From Streptantibioticus silvisoli (GTDB lineage: Bacteria > Actinomycetota > Actinomycetes > Streptomycetales > Streptomycetaceae), in contig NZ_JAAGKO020000012.1 in the NCBI RefSeq assembly GCF_027947535.2, forward strand, positions 1 through 64,000: DNA of 64,000 nucleotides. Direction: 5' to 3'. The position numbers and the translations under genes were made by a program. The notes below the pieces were generated by a model that saw nothing but the letters and a program-made list of their open reading frames with translations, was not told the origin of the DNA and did not search any database. Below, one piece after another: positions 53,739-61,839 of this stretch; position 1 is the stretch's first letter; each line of letters begins with the position of its first letter.

Positions 53739-54461
53739 ATGCCCGTCAGAACGCGTCATCTGGCCGCCGCCGCGGGGGCCGCGGCGCTGCTCGCGGTCGC
53801 CGGCGCCGCGACGCCCGCGTCCGCCGCGGTCCAGTCGAACTCCACCTCCACCGGGTACGCCGCCGTCACCGGCACCTACACCTCCGTCTCCTCCTCCTGG
53901 ACCCAGCCGACCGTCACGTGCGGGAGTCAGACCTCCTACACCACGTACTGGGTCGGCCTCGACGGCTACAACGACTCCGCGATGGAGCAGACCGGCACGG
54001 AGGCCGACTGCATCAGCGGCCGGGCCGTCTACGGCGCCTGGTGGGAGGTGCTGCCCGCCTCGCAGAGCGCGTACTCCAGCGTCACGGTCAAGGGCGGCGA
54101 CCACCTGACCGCGACGGTGACCTACATCGGCAGCAGCAATTTCACGATGACGTTGTTCGACTCCACCCAGGACTGGACCAAGACCACCACCCACAAGGGC
54201 TCCTCCGGCTTCCAGAACACCTCCGCCGAGGTCATCACCGAAAGCACCGACGCCAGCGGCAGCATCGGCGCGACCGGAGGCGGCTCGGTCACCTTCACCG
54301 GCTCCACGGTCAACGGCGGCACGCTGGCCGCCGCCGATCCCGTACCGATCACCACCGACGACTCGACCGTCACGCCCATCACCGGCGGCGGGACGTTCAC
54401 CGCCAAGTGGGGAACCGGCGGCGGCGTCGGTCCCCTCCTGCCCGGCCGCGCCGAACACTGA
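53739..54461 (+). CDS. Secreted glutamic endopeptidase (eqolisin, peptidase family G1)
   Basis: 240-residue precursor with a clear signal peptide (RTRHLAAAAGAAALLAVAGA, cleavage after ASA near residue 30). The mature part matches bacterial eqolisins: SSSWTQPTVTC, WVGLDGYND, catalytic Gln84 in MEQTGTEADC and catalytic Glu164 in SAEVITES. These acid-active proteases are mainly fungal, with scattered actinobacterial members. Start ATG 53739 follows GAGGAAA. The last ~15 residues (GGGVGPLLPGRAEH) look like an extension past the usual end. Confidence 0.85.
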   Translation: MPVRTRHLAAAAGAAALLAVAGAATPASAAVQSNSTSTGYAAVTGTYTSVSSSWTQPTVTCGSQTSYTTYWVGLDGYNDSAMEQTGTEADCISGRAVYGAWWEVLPASQSAYSSVTVKGGDHLTATVTYIGSSNFTMTLFDSTQDWTKTTTHKGSSGFQNTSAEVITESTDASGSIGATGGGSVTFTGSTVNGGTLAAADPVPITTDDSTVTPITGGGTFTAKWGTGGGVGPLLPGRAEH

Positions 54462-54531
54462 CCGGACGGAACCGGGACAGGCGGGGCGGCTCGTCCCCCG
54501 TTTCACCGCTGCCAGGGGTACCGCCGTCCCG

Positions 54532-54960
54532 ATGGGCCGCCACACCGGCGGCCGGGTGGTCCGGCTCCTGCCCCACCACACCTGTGTCTGCCTTCGGCAT
54601 GGCACCTGGATCGGCCCGCCAGACGTCGACCACCCAGCCGCCGACCTCACCAGGTTCCCGGACGCCATCGACGCCCAGCGCCGACGTCTCCTCGTCCCGC
54701 GCCGCTACGGTTGGGCGGCCACCTACGACGCGGTACTGACCGCCCTCATGCGGGCCCTCGCCGACGCCCGGCGCCCACCCGGCCAGCCCCTGACCACCTA
54801 CCCACCCGGCCTGGTCCGCCGCACCCTTCCCGGCATCGCCGCGAACCGGCTCGCCCGACACGGGAAGAGCGCGCTCCGGTTCAGCCGAAGCCGCCGCAGC
54901 CAGGGTTTGACTCTCCTGTTCCACGGCCACCTCAAACCCGTCCTCCTCCGGGACAGAGCC
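54532..54960 (+). pseudogene. TniQ-like / transposition-associated protein fragment
   Basis: The frame reads GGRVVRLLPHHTCVCLRHGT, then DLTRFPDAIDAQRRR and YGWAATYDAVLTAL, which resembles the C-terminal region of Streptomyces proteins with a TniQ-like zinc-ribbon segment. There is no N-terminal part and downstream the frame runs meaninglessly into the aldo/keto reductase remnant. Identification is from memory and weak. Confidence 0.35.
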
Positions 54961-54964
54961 GCAC

Positions 54965-55198
54965 GACGAGCCCGTCATCAACGCCGTCCGGCAACTCGCC
55001 GAAATCCGCGACATGACCATGGCCCAAGTCGCCGTCGCATGGGTCCTGCGCGACCCGCTCGTCTCCGCCCCCCATCGTCGGCGCAACCAAGCCCACCACC
55101 TCCAACAGGCCGCCGAAGCCCGTCGTTTCCGTCTGACAGACGAGGAAGCCGCCACGCTGGAAGCGTCCTACGCCAACGCCGGCCCGTCCTGGTTCTGA
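54965..55198 (+). pseudogene. Aldo/keto reductase C-terminal fragment with compensating frameshifts
   Basis: 78 codons read DEPVINAVRQLAEIRDMTMA, QVAVAWVLRDPLVSAP, then HRRRNQA, then HHLQQAAEARRFRLTDEEAA and end GPSWF. The family has IVGATKP where HRRRNQA stands; an extra C in the C run near 55065-55070 and a missing C about 20 bases later explain this exactly. The N-terminal three quarters of the enzyme are absent. Confidence 0.7.
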
Positions 55199-56050
55199 GC
55201 CCGACGCCCGCTCACCGACAAGGCTCCACGGATACTCCCCGCGGTGGTCCGGACGTAGGCCCGCCCGCCAAAAGGGAACCGCGAGATCGAACTGCCAACA
55301 GCGTTCCCGTACCGTGCAATCCGACCGTTCGGGCTCCAGGTGGACAACGGCATGCCCCGCGGAGTTGCTCCGCGACGGACACTCAAGGCTGTTGCCGGGC
55401 GGCTCGCGCTCGGCTGTCGGCGGCTGGTGCTTTTCTTGGCAGCAGTGGCGTCGAGGAAAGCAGGCGTCAACCGACGCGAGGAGGTGGTCCGTGACACCTG
55501 AGTCCGTTTCCCCTCGGGCTGAGATCCCCTGGGGCCCTGGCGGCCAGGGGTCGGGGTGACCCGCACCGGGACCGCTGTCGTCCTCACGGTGGCGGCGCTC
55601 GGCATTACCTCGCCGACGCTGTTGCGCGGATTGGCCCGGCAGCCGACGTGTCGTGCGGGGCCGGCCGGTGGTGTGCAGGCGCCCGTCCGGCCCCACGTGA
55701 CCGGTGCCGGTGCGCGGTCCCGCGCTCACGGCGACCGCCGTGCCGTCCGCGAGGAGGAACTCCAGGAGGTCGGCCATGCGGTGCCTGCCCTTCGCTGCGG
55801 GCGCCGGTCAGGGCGCGACGGAGCACATCACGTGCGCCGGTACGGGGGAGTTGCCGGTCTTGTCCTCGACTTTGTCGAGCCCCGGGAGGAGCCTCGACAG
55901 CGTTCCGGGGTCGTGCACGTACTGCGGACCGCCCGGCACGCCCCGGCTCCCACCGTGCCGTAGCCGCCCGACACGGCTACCGTCGGAAGGGGCAGCCGCC
56001 TCCCTCGGAAGCCCACCGCCCGTGGCGTGTGCGAGGCAGGAGGTGCACTG
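55199..56050. other. Gene-free region in element B
   Basis: About 850 bp without a convincing gene. A minus-strand frame from 55777 begins MADLLEFLLADGTAVAV, similar to the start of trypsin-co-occurring small-domain proteins, but loses any resemblance after about 25 codons. The ribosome site for the amidotransferase gene (GGAGG) is at its right end. Confidence 0.4.
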
Positions 56051-56728
56051 GTGACTGTTCTGGCCATAGCGGACCGTGAAATGGACGACCTCGGCCTTCT
56101 TGCCGAGTGCTTCGAGACGCACGGTCTCGGCGAGACGGATGTGTGGCATCGCGAGCGGACCGACACATGGCCCGAGGCGCAGAACTACGACCTGGTCGTG
56201 TCGCTCGGGTCCGTATCCTCCGTGCTGGACAGCGAGACCGAGGCGGCGCGGAACAGGGAGCAGGACGTCTACCGGCGCGCGGTGGAGAACCGGGTGCCCG
56301 TGCTGGGCATCTGCTACGGCGCCCAAGTGCTCGGTCTGGCGCTCGGAGCGCCGGCGCGGCGGTCGCCGAAGCCCGAGATCGTCTGGCTCGAGGTGGACAG
56401 TACCCGCCCGGACGTCGTCCCGGCCGGCCCGTGGCTGGACTGGCACATGGACCTGCTGACCGTACCGGCGGGAGCCACTGTCCTGGCGAGGACGGATACC
56501 GCTCCACAGGCATACGTGTACGACCGCTGCCTGGCGGTGCAGTTCCATCCCGAGATGACGCCGCAGGAGCTGGCCCGGCGAGTGGACGCCTACCGCGGCA
56601 CCCTGGAGGAGGCCGGCGCCGACACCACGAAGCTCCTGACACAGGCGCATCGGCAGGCCGACGAGTCACGCCGTCTCACCCGCGCCCTGTTCACAGGCTT
56701 CTGGTCGCAGATCGCTCAGGCGGACTGA
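56051..56728 (+). CDS. Class I glutamine amidotransferase
   Basis: 225 residues, single GATase1 domain. The nucleophile elbow is GICYGAQ with Cys88; the His/Glu of the triad are in QFHPEMT (His166, Glu168). It resembles the stand-alone amidotransferases related to the GMP-synthase glutaminase domain. The start is GTG 56051 with GGAGG at proper spacing. It hydrolyses glutamine and delivers ammonia to, or removes a glutamyl group from, a partner substrate. With the MBL gene 28 bp downstream it forms the plus-strand arm of a six-gene set. Confidence 0.85.
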   Translation: MTVLAIADREMDDLGLLAECFETHGLGETDVWHRERTDTWPEAQNYDLVVSLGSVSSVLDSETEAARNREQDVYRRAVENRVPVLGICYGAQVLGLALGAPARRSPKPEIVWLEVDSTRPDVVPAGPWLDWHMDLLTVPAGATVLARTDTAPQAYVYDRCLAVQFHPEMTPQELARRVDAYRGTLEEAGADTTKLLTQAHRQADESRRLTRALFTGFWSQIAQAD

Positions 56729-56755
56729 CCGTCCGCCGCCCCGGAAGGTGGTTTC

Positions 56756-57550
56756 ATGCGTCTGGGAGAACTGCTGGTGGCCCCCCTCGTCGACGGGCAC
56801 GCGGTCATGGAACCGGAGGGGATCTTCCTCGACGCGCCGGCGGACGGGCTGCGCCAGGAGGGACTTCTGGGCTCGGGCGGCCTGCTGGAGTTCCCCTACG
56901 GCAGTTTCCTCGTGCGGGGACCGGCCGGGGAAGTCGTCCTGTTCGACCTCGGCGCCGGACCGGACCCCGGCTTCTTTCCCTTCGCCGCCCCCCGCCACGG
57001 CCTGCTGCCCTCCGCACTCGCCTCGCACGGCGTCGGGGAGGCCGACGTGACGGACGTGGTGCTGAGCCACCTGCACGCCGACCACATGGGCTGGGCCACG
57101 GTGGACGGGCAGGTCCGGTTCACCTCCGCCCGTCACCACGTGCACGCCGCCGATTGGCAGCACTTCGCGGAGAGCGACGCCTCACCGCACATCCGTGCGC
57201 GTCTCGCCCCGCTGCTCCCCCGTGTGCACCTGTGGTCGGCTCCGAGCGTGGAGCTCTTCCCCTGGCTCACCGTGACCGTGGCTCCCGGGCACACCCCCGG
57301 GTCTGCGGTGGCGGAACTGGAGTCGGGCACCGACCGGCTGGCGCTGGTCGGGGACCTCATGCACGATCCGGCCCTGATCCGTCACCCCGGCTGGGCCGGA
57401 GCCTCCGACTGGGACGCCGGTCTGGCCATTGCGGAGCGGCGGGCCTGGACGGCGCGCTGCCGGGCGCGGAACACGCCCATCGTTGGAGCCCACTTCCCCG
57501 CCATGCTCCCCGTCGCAGTCGACGGGGAGCATGGCGGGGACCGCGTCTGA
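56756..57550 (+). CDS. MBL-fold metallohydrolase (lactonase/glyoxalase-II-like)
   Basis: 264 residues. The binuclear zinc motif is VVLSHLHADHMGW (about 98-110), with GHTPGS, GDLMHD and a terminal GAHFP as later ligands, the AHL-lactonase-like arrangement. ATG 56756 follows GGAAGGTGG. The last codons are built from a 21-bp perfect hairpin, so the C-terminus is unusual. Substrate unknown; a cyclic ester or amide made by the neighbouring ligases would fit. Confidence 0.85.
   Translation: MRLGELLVAPLVDGHAVMEPEGIFLDAPADGLRQEGLLGSGGLLEFPYGSFLVRGPAGEVVLFDLGAGPDPGFFPFAAPRHGLLPSALASHGVGEADVTDVVLSHLHADHMGWATVDGQVRFTSARHHVHAADWQHFAESDASPHIRARLAPLLPRVHLWSAPSVELFPWLTVTVAPGHTPGSAVAELESGTDRLALVGDLMHDPALIRHPGWAGASDWDAGLAIAERRAWTARCRARNTPIVGAHFPAMLPVAVDGEHGGDRV
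57495..57540. terminator. 21-bp perfect inverted repeat inside the MBL gene end, bidirectional terminator candidate
   Basis: 57495-57515 and 57520-57540 are perfect reverse complements (TCCCCGCCATGCTCCCCGTC...) with only CAGT between. It ends 10 bp before the MBL stop codon, and the convergent ATP-grasp gene ends 28 bp further. It would end transcription from both sides. Confidence 0.75.
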
Positions 57551-57568
57551 CAGCGTCGCCCGCTCGGC

Positions 57569-58477
57569 TCACCTGCTCGCTGCGACCGTCCGGGCCACCG
57601 TCCGAGCGAGCAGGTCCGCAGCGGTGGGCGAGAAGTTGAGGAAGAGGAAGGGCTCGGTCAGCTCGACCTCGGCCAGCAGCGGTCTTCCAGCGGCGTCGGG
57701 TATCAGGTCGATCCGTGCATAGGTGAGGTCGGCGGCACCCCGGATCGCGGCCAGTGCGGCTTCGGCCACTTCGCGCTGGCCCTCCGACGGTTCGTGGGTG
57801 TCGACCCGCCCGGCCTCAGCCTCACCGGGGACGAGCAGGCCAGGCACCGGGACACCGGGAGCGAGGTAGGAATGGCTGCGCCGCACGGCATGGCTGTAGG
57901 CACCGCCGATGTAGACGAGGGAGGTCTCCCCCTCGCCGTCCACGGCCGCCAGGTACGGCTGGATGAGGACGTGAGCCCCCCGGCGTGCCAGCTGGGCCGC
58001 GTACGTCCAGGCGCGCTCGCGGTCGCCGGTGAGCAGACAGTGCCTGCCGCCCGCGCCGACCGACGGCTTCACCACGAGGTCCTGCCAGCCGTGCGGGACG
58101 GCGGCGGCGGCATCGGCGGCGGTCACGTCCGGACCGGCGGCCAGCCATCCGGTCGGCACCACGGGCACCCCCCGGCTCCCGAGGACGCGCAGATAACGTT
58201 TGTCGGTATTCCATTCCAGAACGGAAAGCGGATTAAGAAGGAGTGACTGCTGGTCGGCCTTGCGCATACGCTCCAGGAAATCCTCCCGGAAAGCCGGATA
58301 GTCCCACGCGCTGCGCACGAGTACGACGCGGAAACCCGCCCAGTCCGTTCCGTCGTCCGACCAGCGAACAGTACTCGCCGTCAGACCCTGACGGCCGAGG
58401 GCCGCCATGACGGCCGGCCGGTCGCCGTCCTTCCCCTCGTAGGTCACGTACGCGACGTCGTAGGTACGGGTATCCAT
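57569..58477 (-). CDS. ATP-grasp family ligase (DcsG/RimK-like)
   Basis: 302 residues. The ATP-grasp fold is shown by VVKPSVGAGGR (ATP-binding lysine and glycine-rich loop), VLIQPYLAAVDGEGETSLVYIGG and the metal-binding LLAEVELTEPFLFLNF near the C-terminus. The layout resembles cycloserine-pathway DcsG and similar stand-alone ligases, which join a carboxylate to an amine through an acyl phosphate. ATG 58477 starts MDTRTYDV. It belongs to the minus-strand arm with the PIN-like gene 31 bp upstream. Confidence 0.83.
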   Translation of the reverse strand: MDTRTYDVAYVTYEGKDGDRPAVMAALGRQGLTASTVRWSDDGTDWAGFRVVLVRSAWDYPAFREDFLERMRKADQQSLLLNPLSVLEWNTDKRYLRVLGSRGVPVVPTGWLAAGPDVTAADAAAAVPHGWQDLVVKPSVGAGGRHCLLTGDRERAWTYAAQLARRGAHVLIQPYLAAVDGEGETSLVYIGGAYSHAVRRSHSYLAPGVPVPGLLVPGEAEAGRVDTHEPSEGQREVAEAALAAIRGAADLTYARIDLIPDAAGRPLLAEVELTEPFLFLNFSPTAADLLARTVARTVAASR

Positions 58478-58508
58478 GCGCTTCCCTGCCTTCCGCGACG
58501 GCTGGGCG

Positions 58509-58982
58509 CTAGACGAAGTCCACCGGAATCGATTCGAGTCCGGGAATAGGGACGTAGCAGTATCGCGCATCCTCGACGGAGACGAGAGGAAGGTTCTCAC
58601 GTTTGGCCAGCAGCGCAGCGTGACAGGAACTCAGCACCTCGGAACCCACGACATGCTGCTCCGCGCACCGTCCGTACAGCGTGCCCGCCTGGAGCGCGAA
58701 CCCGATCGACGGCTGCACTATCTCGAACCCGTGGCGGTCGTGGAAGGCGTGCAGGCCCAGTTGCGGGTCCGCGACGTGCTCCCTCGAGCAATCGGCTTCC
58801 CAGCACATCCGCATGCCGCAGCAGTTCGAGAACGCCACCATGGGCGTGATGAGCCGGAGTGCTCCGGAAAGCGACGTGTCATTCAGTCGCGCACCCTCAG
58901 GCGTATGGGAATTGGCGACACTGTAAAGGGCGCCGGAGTCCAGTACTGCCGCGCCCTCGAAGCACATGGCTCTATTCATCAT
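58509..58982 (-). CDS. Cysteine-rich PIN-like domain protein
   Basis: 157 residues from the ATG pair at 58977-58982, with GGAG seven bases upstream; the frame continues further without support. It opens with AAVLDSGALYSVANSHTPEG, as PIN nucleases do (LDTGPLY), and closes with HAALLAKRENLPLVSVEDARYC, the PIN end pattern with a final Asp. The central part has clustered cysteines (NCCGMRMCWEADC) and is not typical. Only some of the PIN acidic residues are evident, so nuclease activity is uncertain. It could be a regulator or a repurposed fold in this pathway. Confidence 0.55.
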   Translation of the reverse strand: MMNRAMCFEGAAVLDSGALYSVANSHTPEGARLNDTSLSGALRLITPMVAFSNCCGMRMCWEADCSREHVADPQLGLHAFHDRHGFEIVQPSIGFALQAGTLYGRCAEQHVVGSEVLSSCHAALLAKRENLPLVSVEDARYCYVPIPGLESIPVDFV

Positions 58983-59166
58983 CCTTCTGCTCCAGTCGGC
59001 GTGGGGCATAGACCGCATCACGCCTTCCCCGCAAGCATCACCCTGTTCGGCCTCTCCGGCAACTCGTACGGCCTGGATCGTAGAATTGGATGTTTGCGCA
59101 TTCCTGGCGGTCGTGTTCCACTCGAAGCCGCAGGTTGATAAGGCAAATCCAATCTGGAGTCCTGGC
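58983..59166. promoter_or_regulatory. Divergent promoter region of the ligase gene set
   Basis: 184 bp between the minus-strand PIN-like/ATP-grasp genes and the plus-strand dehydrogenase gene. The part 59080-59160 is AT-richer than its surroundings (TAGAATTGGATGTTTGCGCA, GTTGATAAGGCAAATC) and likely holds promoters for both directions. No exact boxes can be assigned. Confidence 0.4.
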
Positions 59167-60279
59167 ATGCCTGTGCCGATACCTCCACACACCCCTCTCC
59201 CCACCACCGACGTCGGCGACGTACGTGTGCAGACCTACGAGACCACGGGCGGGGCCTTCGTCCTGGCGGTCGACAATTCCCACGGTTGGGCCGGCCCCGC
59301 CCACGGCGGGGTACGGGTGGAGCCGGCGCTCGACGTCGTCAGGGCGCGGGAAACCTCCCTGCGGCTGGCCATGCAGGCTGCCGCCAAACACGCAGTCCAC
59401 CGCACCGGCTTCCGGGGAGCAGCACTCGTCGTGCTCGGCGACCCGCCCCGCGAGCCTCTGTGGACAGCGGTGGCCGCCGAACTCAACCGGCAGACCGGTG
59501 ATCTTCTCGTCGCGGCGGACCTGCGCGTCGGTGAGCGCGACATGCAGTACCTGCACGGGCTCACTCCGTACCTGCTCAGCGCCCTGTCCCACTCGGGCGT
59601 CAACGCGTCGGCTGCGACTGCGGCGGGCGTGCTGGGCGCGGTGGACAGCGTCGCACGGCGGCTCGGCAGGACCACGAGCAGTCTGAGGGTCCTGGTGCAC
59701 GGGGTCGGCAAGGTGGGCCGGCCGGTCGCGCGGGCCCTGTCCGCGGCCGGCGCGACGGTGTTCACGCATGATCTGCGCCCGCACGCCGCCGAACTGCCAG
59801 GATGTGTCGCGGTCACCATGTGGATGCGTGAGGAGGTGGATGTCCTCATCCCCTGCTCCGTCGGCGACGTCATCGAACTGGGGGACGTGAGTCAGCTGCG
59901 CTGCCGTGCCATCGTGGGCTCCGCGGCCAGCCTGTTCGCCGAGGACCAGCGGGGCACCCTCGCCGCACTGCACGACCACGGCATCGTGTACGTCCCCGCC
60001 GCGGTCAGTGCCGGCGGGGCGGTGATCTGCAGCTCCGTCGAGCACTACGCTCCGAAGGTCTTCGACGCAGCCGCGCCCGACCAGCTGTACACCTTCGTCG
60101 GGGGCGAGATCCGCGATCACACCGACTCCTTGCTGGACGACGCCGTCTCACACGGGCTCACACCCGGCGGGATGGTCGCAGCCACGCGCCCCGGCGCAGT
60201 CGGGGCCGAAGGAGGGGACTGCGGTCGTCGTTTCCGCACGTTCCTCGACCGCGGGCAGACAGGGACCTCCAGAAGGTAG
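59167..60279 (+). CDS. Glu/Leu/Phe/Val dehydrogenase-like protein
   Basis: 370 residues, related to amino-acid dehydrogenases that interconvert amino acids and 2-oxo acids with NAD(P). The C-terminal Rossmann motif is VHGVGKVGRPVARALSAAGA, followed by CSVGDVI and VGSAASLF. The N-terminal catalytic half is divergent: the usual GGGK lysine loop is not found, while ADLRVGERDMQYL occupies the place of the DVG segment. So it may be an inactive or altered enzyme. Start ATG 59167 follows CTGGAG. It converges on the glutamine-synthetase-like gene. Confidence 0.75.
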   Translation: MPVPIPPHTPLPTTDVGDVRVQTYETTGGAFVLAVDNSHGWAGPAHGGVRVEPALDVVRARETSLRLAMQAAAKHAVHRTGFRGAALVVLGDPPREPLWTAVAAELNRQTGDLLVAADLRVGERDMQYLHGLTPYLLSALSHSGVNASAATAAGVLGAVDSVARRLGRTTSSLRVLVHGVGKVGRPVARALSAAGATVFTHDLRPHAAELPGCVAVTMWMREEVDVLIPCSVGDVIELGDVSQLRCRAIVGSAASLFAEDQRGTLAALHDHGIVYVPAAVSAGGAVICSSVEHYAPKVFDAAAPDQLYTFVGGEIRDHTDSLLDDAVSHGLTPGGMVAATRPGAVGAEGGDCGRRFRTFLDRGQTGTSRR

Positions 60280-60324
60280 GCCGGGGCATCCGGGCGCAGG
60301 AGCGCAGGACAGCGGCTCGCGTCC

Positions 60325-61839
60325 TCAGAAGAACTCGAAGTACTCGCGCATCTCCCAGTCCGCCGTCGCCTTCTCCACGTCTCCCGGGGACTCCTGCACG
60401 GCTTCCGCCCGGCGGGTGATCTCCGCGCGCTTCAACTTGACGAAGTAGTCGGTGAAGACGTCCCCGAACTCGGCCCTGTACAGGGCGGACCGCTCCAACC
60501 GCGCCACGGCCTCGGACAGATCGGCAGGCAGCGGGAGTCCGTCGGCCCCGTACGGGTCCGTGACCGCCGGCGGTGGCGGCCGCAGCTGCCTGGTCATGCC
60601 GTCCCGGCCCGCCGCGATGTCGGCCGCCATGTAGAGGTAGGGGTTCGCGCAGGGCTCGCCCAGACGGTTCTCCAGGTGGGATCCCGGATCACCGGCCCCG
60701 CCCACCACCCGGATCAGGGCCCCGCGGTTGTCCACGGACCAGCCGGTTCGCGCCGGCGCGAACGAGTAGGGGCGGTAGCGGCGGTAACCGTTCAGTGTCG
60801 GCGTGGCGAAGGCCGCCATGGCCCCGGCGTGTTCCAGTTGCCCGGCCAGGTAGTGCAGCGCGGTCCCGGACGGAATGCGGGTCTCGTCCGCGAACAGGTT
60901 GCGTCCTCGGCCGTCGACGAGTGAGGAGTGCAGGTGCCAGCCGGAGGGGAAAGCGTGCGGCAGGGTCGGCACACTCATGAACGAGGCGATCATTCCCCTG
61001 CGCGCACACACCTGCTTGACGGTCGAACGGAACAGGATCATGGCGTCGGCCGCGTCGAGACCTTCCATGGGGGCGAAGGTGAACTCGAACTGGCCAGGTC
61101 CCCACTCGTTCTCCATCGTGCGGGGACGGAGCCCCACCTCCCACAGCGCGTCCCGCAACGGCTCCACCACCTCATGAGCGCCGTCGAGACGGTTCTCGGA
61201 GAGGAACTGGTAACCGCACTCCACCGCCGACGCCCCGGGCACGGGGGGCGGATGCCCGAGCTCTGCGAAGGCGAGCTGCGAAGAGGCACGGCGGACGACC
61301 AGGAACTCCACCTCCAGCCCGGCGACATAGCGCATGCCGTCCTGGGCGAGCTGCGCCAACTGCTGGCGGAGCAGACCGCGCCCGCACAGGGGGTTCCGCC
61401 GGCCGGACCCGAGATAGGTGTCGCACAGCATCCACCCGGATCGATCCGTCCAGGGGAGGACCCGGAACGTCTCCGGATCGGGGACAGCCATCACGTCGGG
61501 GAACCCGGTCAGTTCCGGCAGATCGATCCCGCTGTCCTCCTCGAAACCGGCGGTGAACACGTTGTTCCCGGTATCCATCTGGTATATGGCGCTGGAGAAG
61601 TTCACGCCGTGGGAGAACGCGCTGATCGCTGCTTCGGCGGACAGGAACTTGGTGCGGGAGACCCCGTGCTGGTCGACCACGACGGCGCGGACAGTGCGCA
61701 GCCCGAGCTCTGTGATCTGCGCCGACACCTGCTGGACAGCCTCCTGGCGTTCCGCGCTGTCGAGGTCATGCCGACACACGAAGCCGCGCCGCCCCACCGC
61801 GGGCTCGCCGGGTTTCGATCCGGGAAGGCCGATCTCCAT
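60325..61839 (-). CDS. Glutamine synthetase-like gamma-glutamyl ligase
   Basis: 504 residues, longer than GlnA (about 470). The catalytic core is clear: GLEVEFLVV for the metal-binding glutamates, NEWGPGQFEFTF, the GSGWHLHSSL-like PSGWHLHSSLVDG, NGYRRYRP and ENRLGEPCANPYLYMAA. An N-terminal ~35-residue extension precedes the beta-grasp. Many divergent members of this family are gamma-glutamyl-polyamine or -amine ligases, not ammonia-assimilating enzymes. With an ATP-grasp ligase and an amidotransferase nearby, it probably activates a glutamate or similar carboxylate in a pathway. Confidence 0.88.
   Translation of the reverse strand: MEIGLPGSKPGEPAVGRRGFVCRHDLDSAERQEAVQQVSAQITELGLRTVRAVVVDQHGVSRTKFLSAEAAISAFSHGVNFSSAIYQMDTGNNVFTAGFEEDSGIDLPELTGFPDVMAVPDPETFRVLPWTDRSGWMLCDTYLGSGRRNPLCGRGLLRQQLAQLAQDGMRYVAGLEVEFLVVRRASSQLAFAELGHPPPVPGASAVECGYQFLSENRLDGAHEVVEPLRDALWEVGLRPRTMENEWGPGQFEFTFAPMEGLDAADAMILFRSTVKQVCARRGMIASFMSVPTLPHAFPSGWHLHSSLVDGRGRNLFADETRIPSGTALHYLAGQLEHAGAMAAFATPTLNGYRRYRPYSFAPARTGWSVDNRGALIRVVGGAGDPGSHLENRLGEPCANPYLYMAADIAAGRDGMTRQLRPPPPAVTDPYGADGLPLPADLSEAVARLERSALYRAEFGDVFTDYFVKLKRAEITRRAEAVQESPGDVEKATADWEMREYFEFF

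Noticed and set aside
55556-55963. 135-codon plus-strand frame
   Set aside because: Composition is Arg/Gly/Pro-rich without domain features, and it lies in a decayed region.
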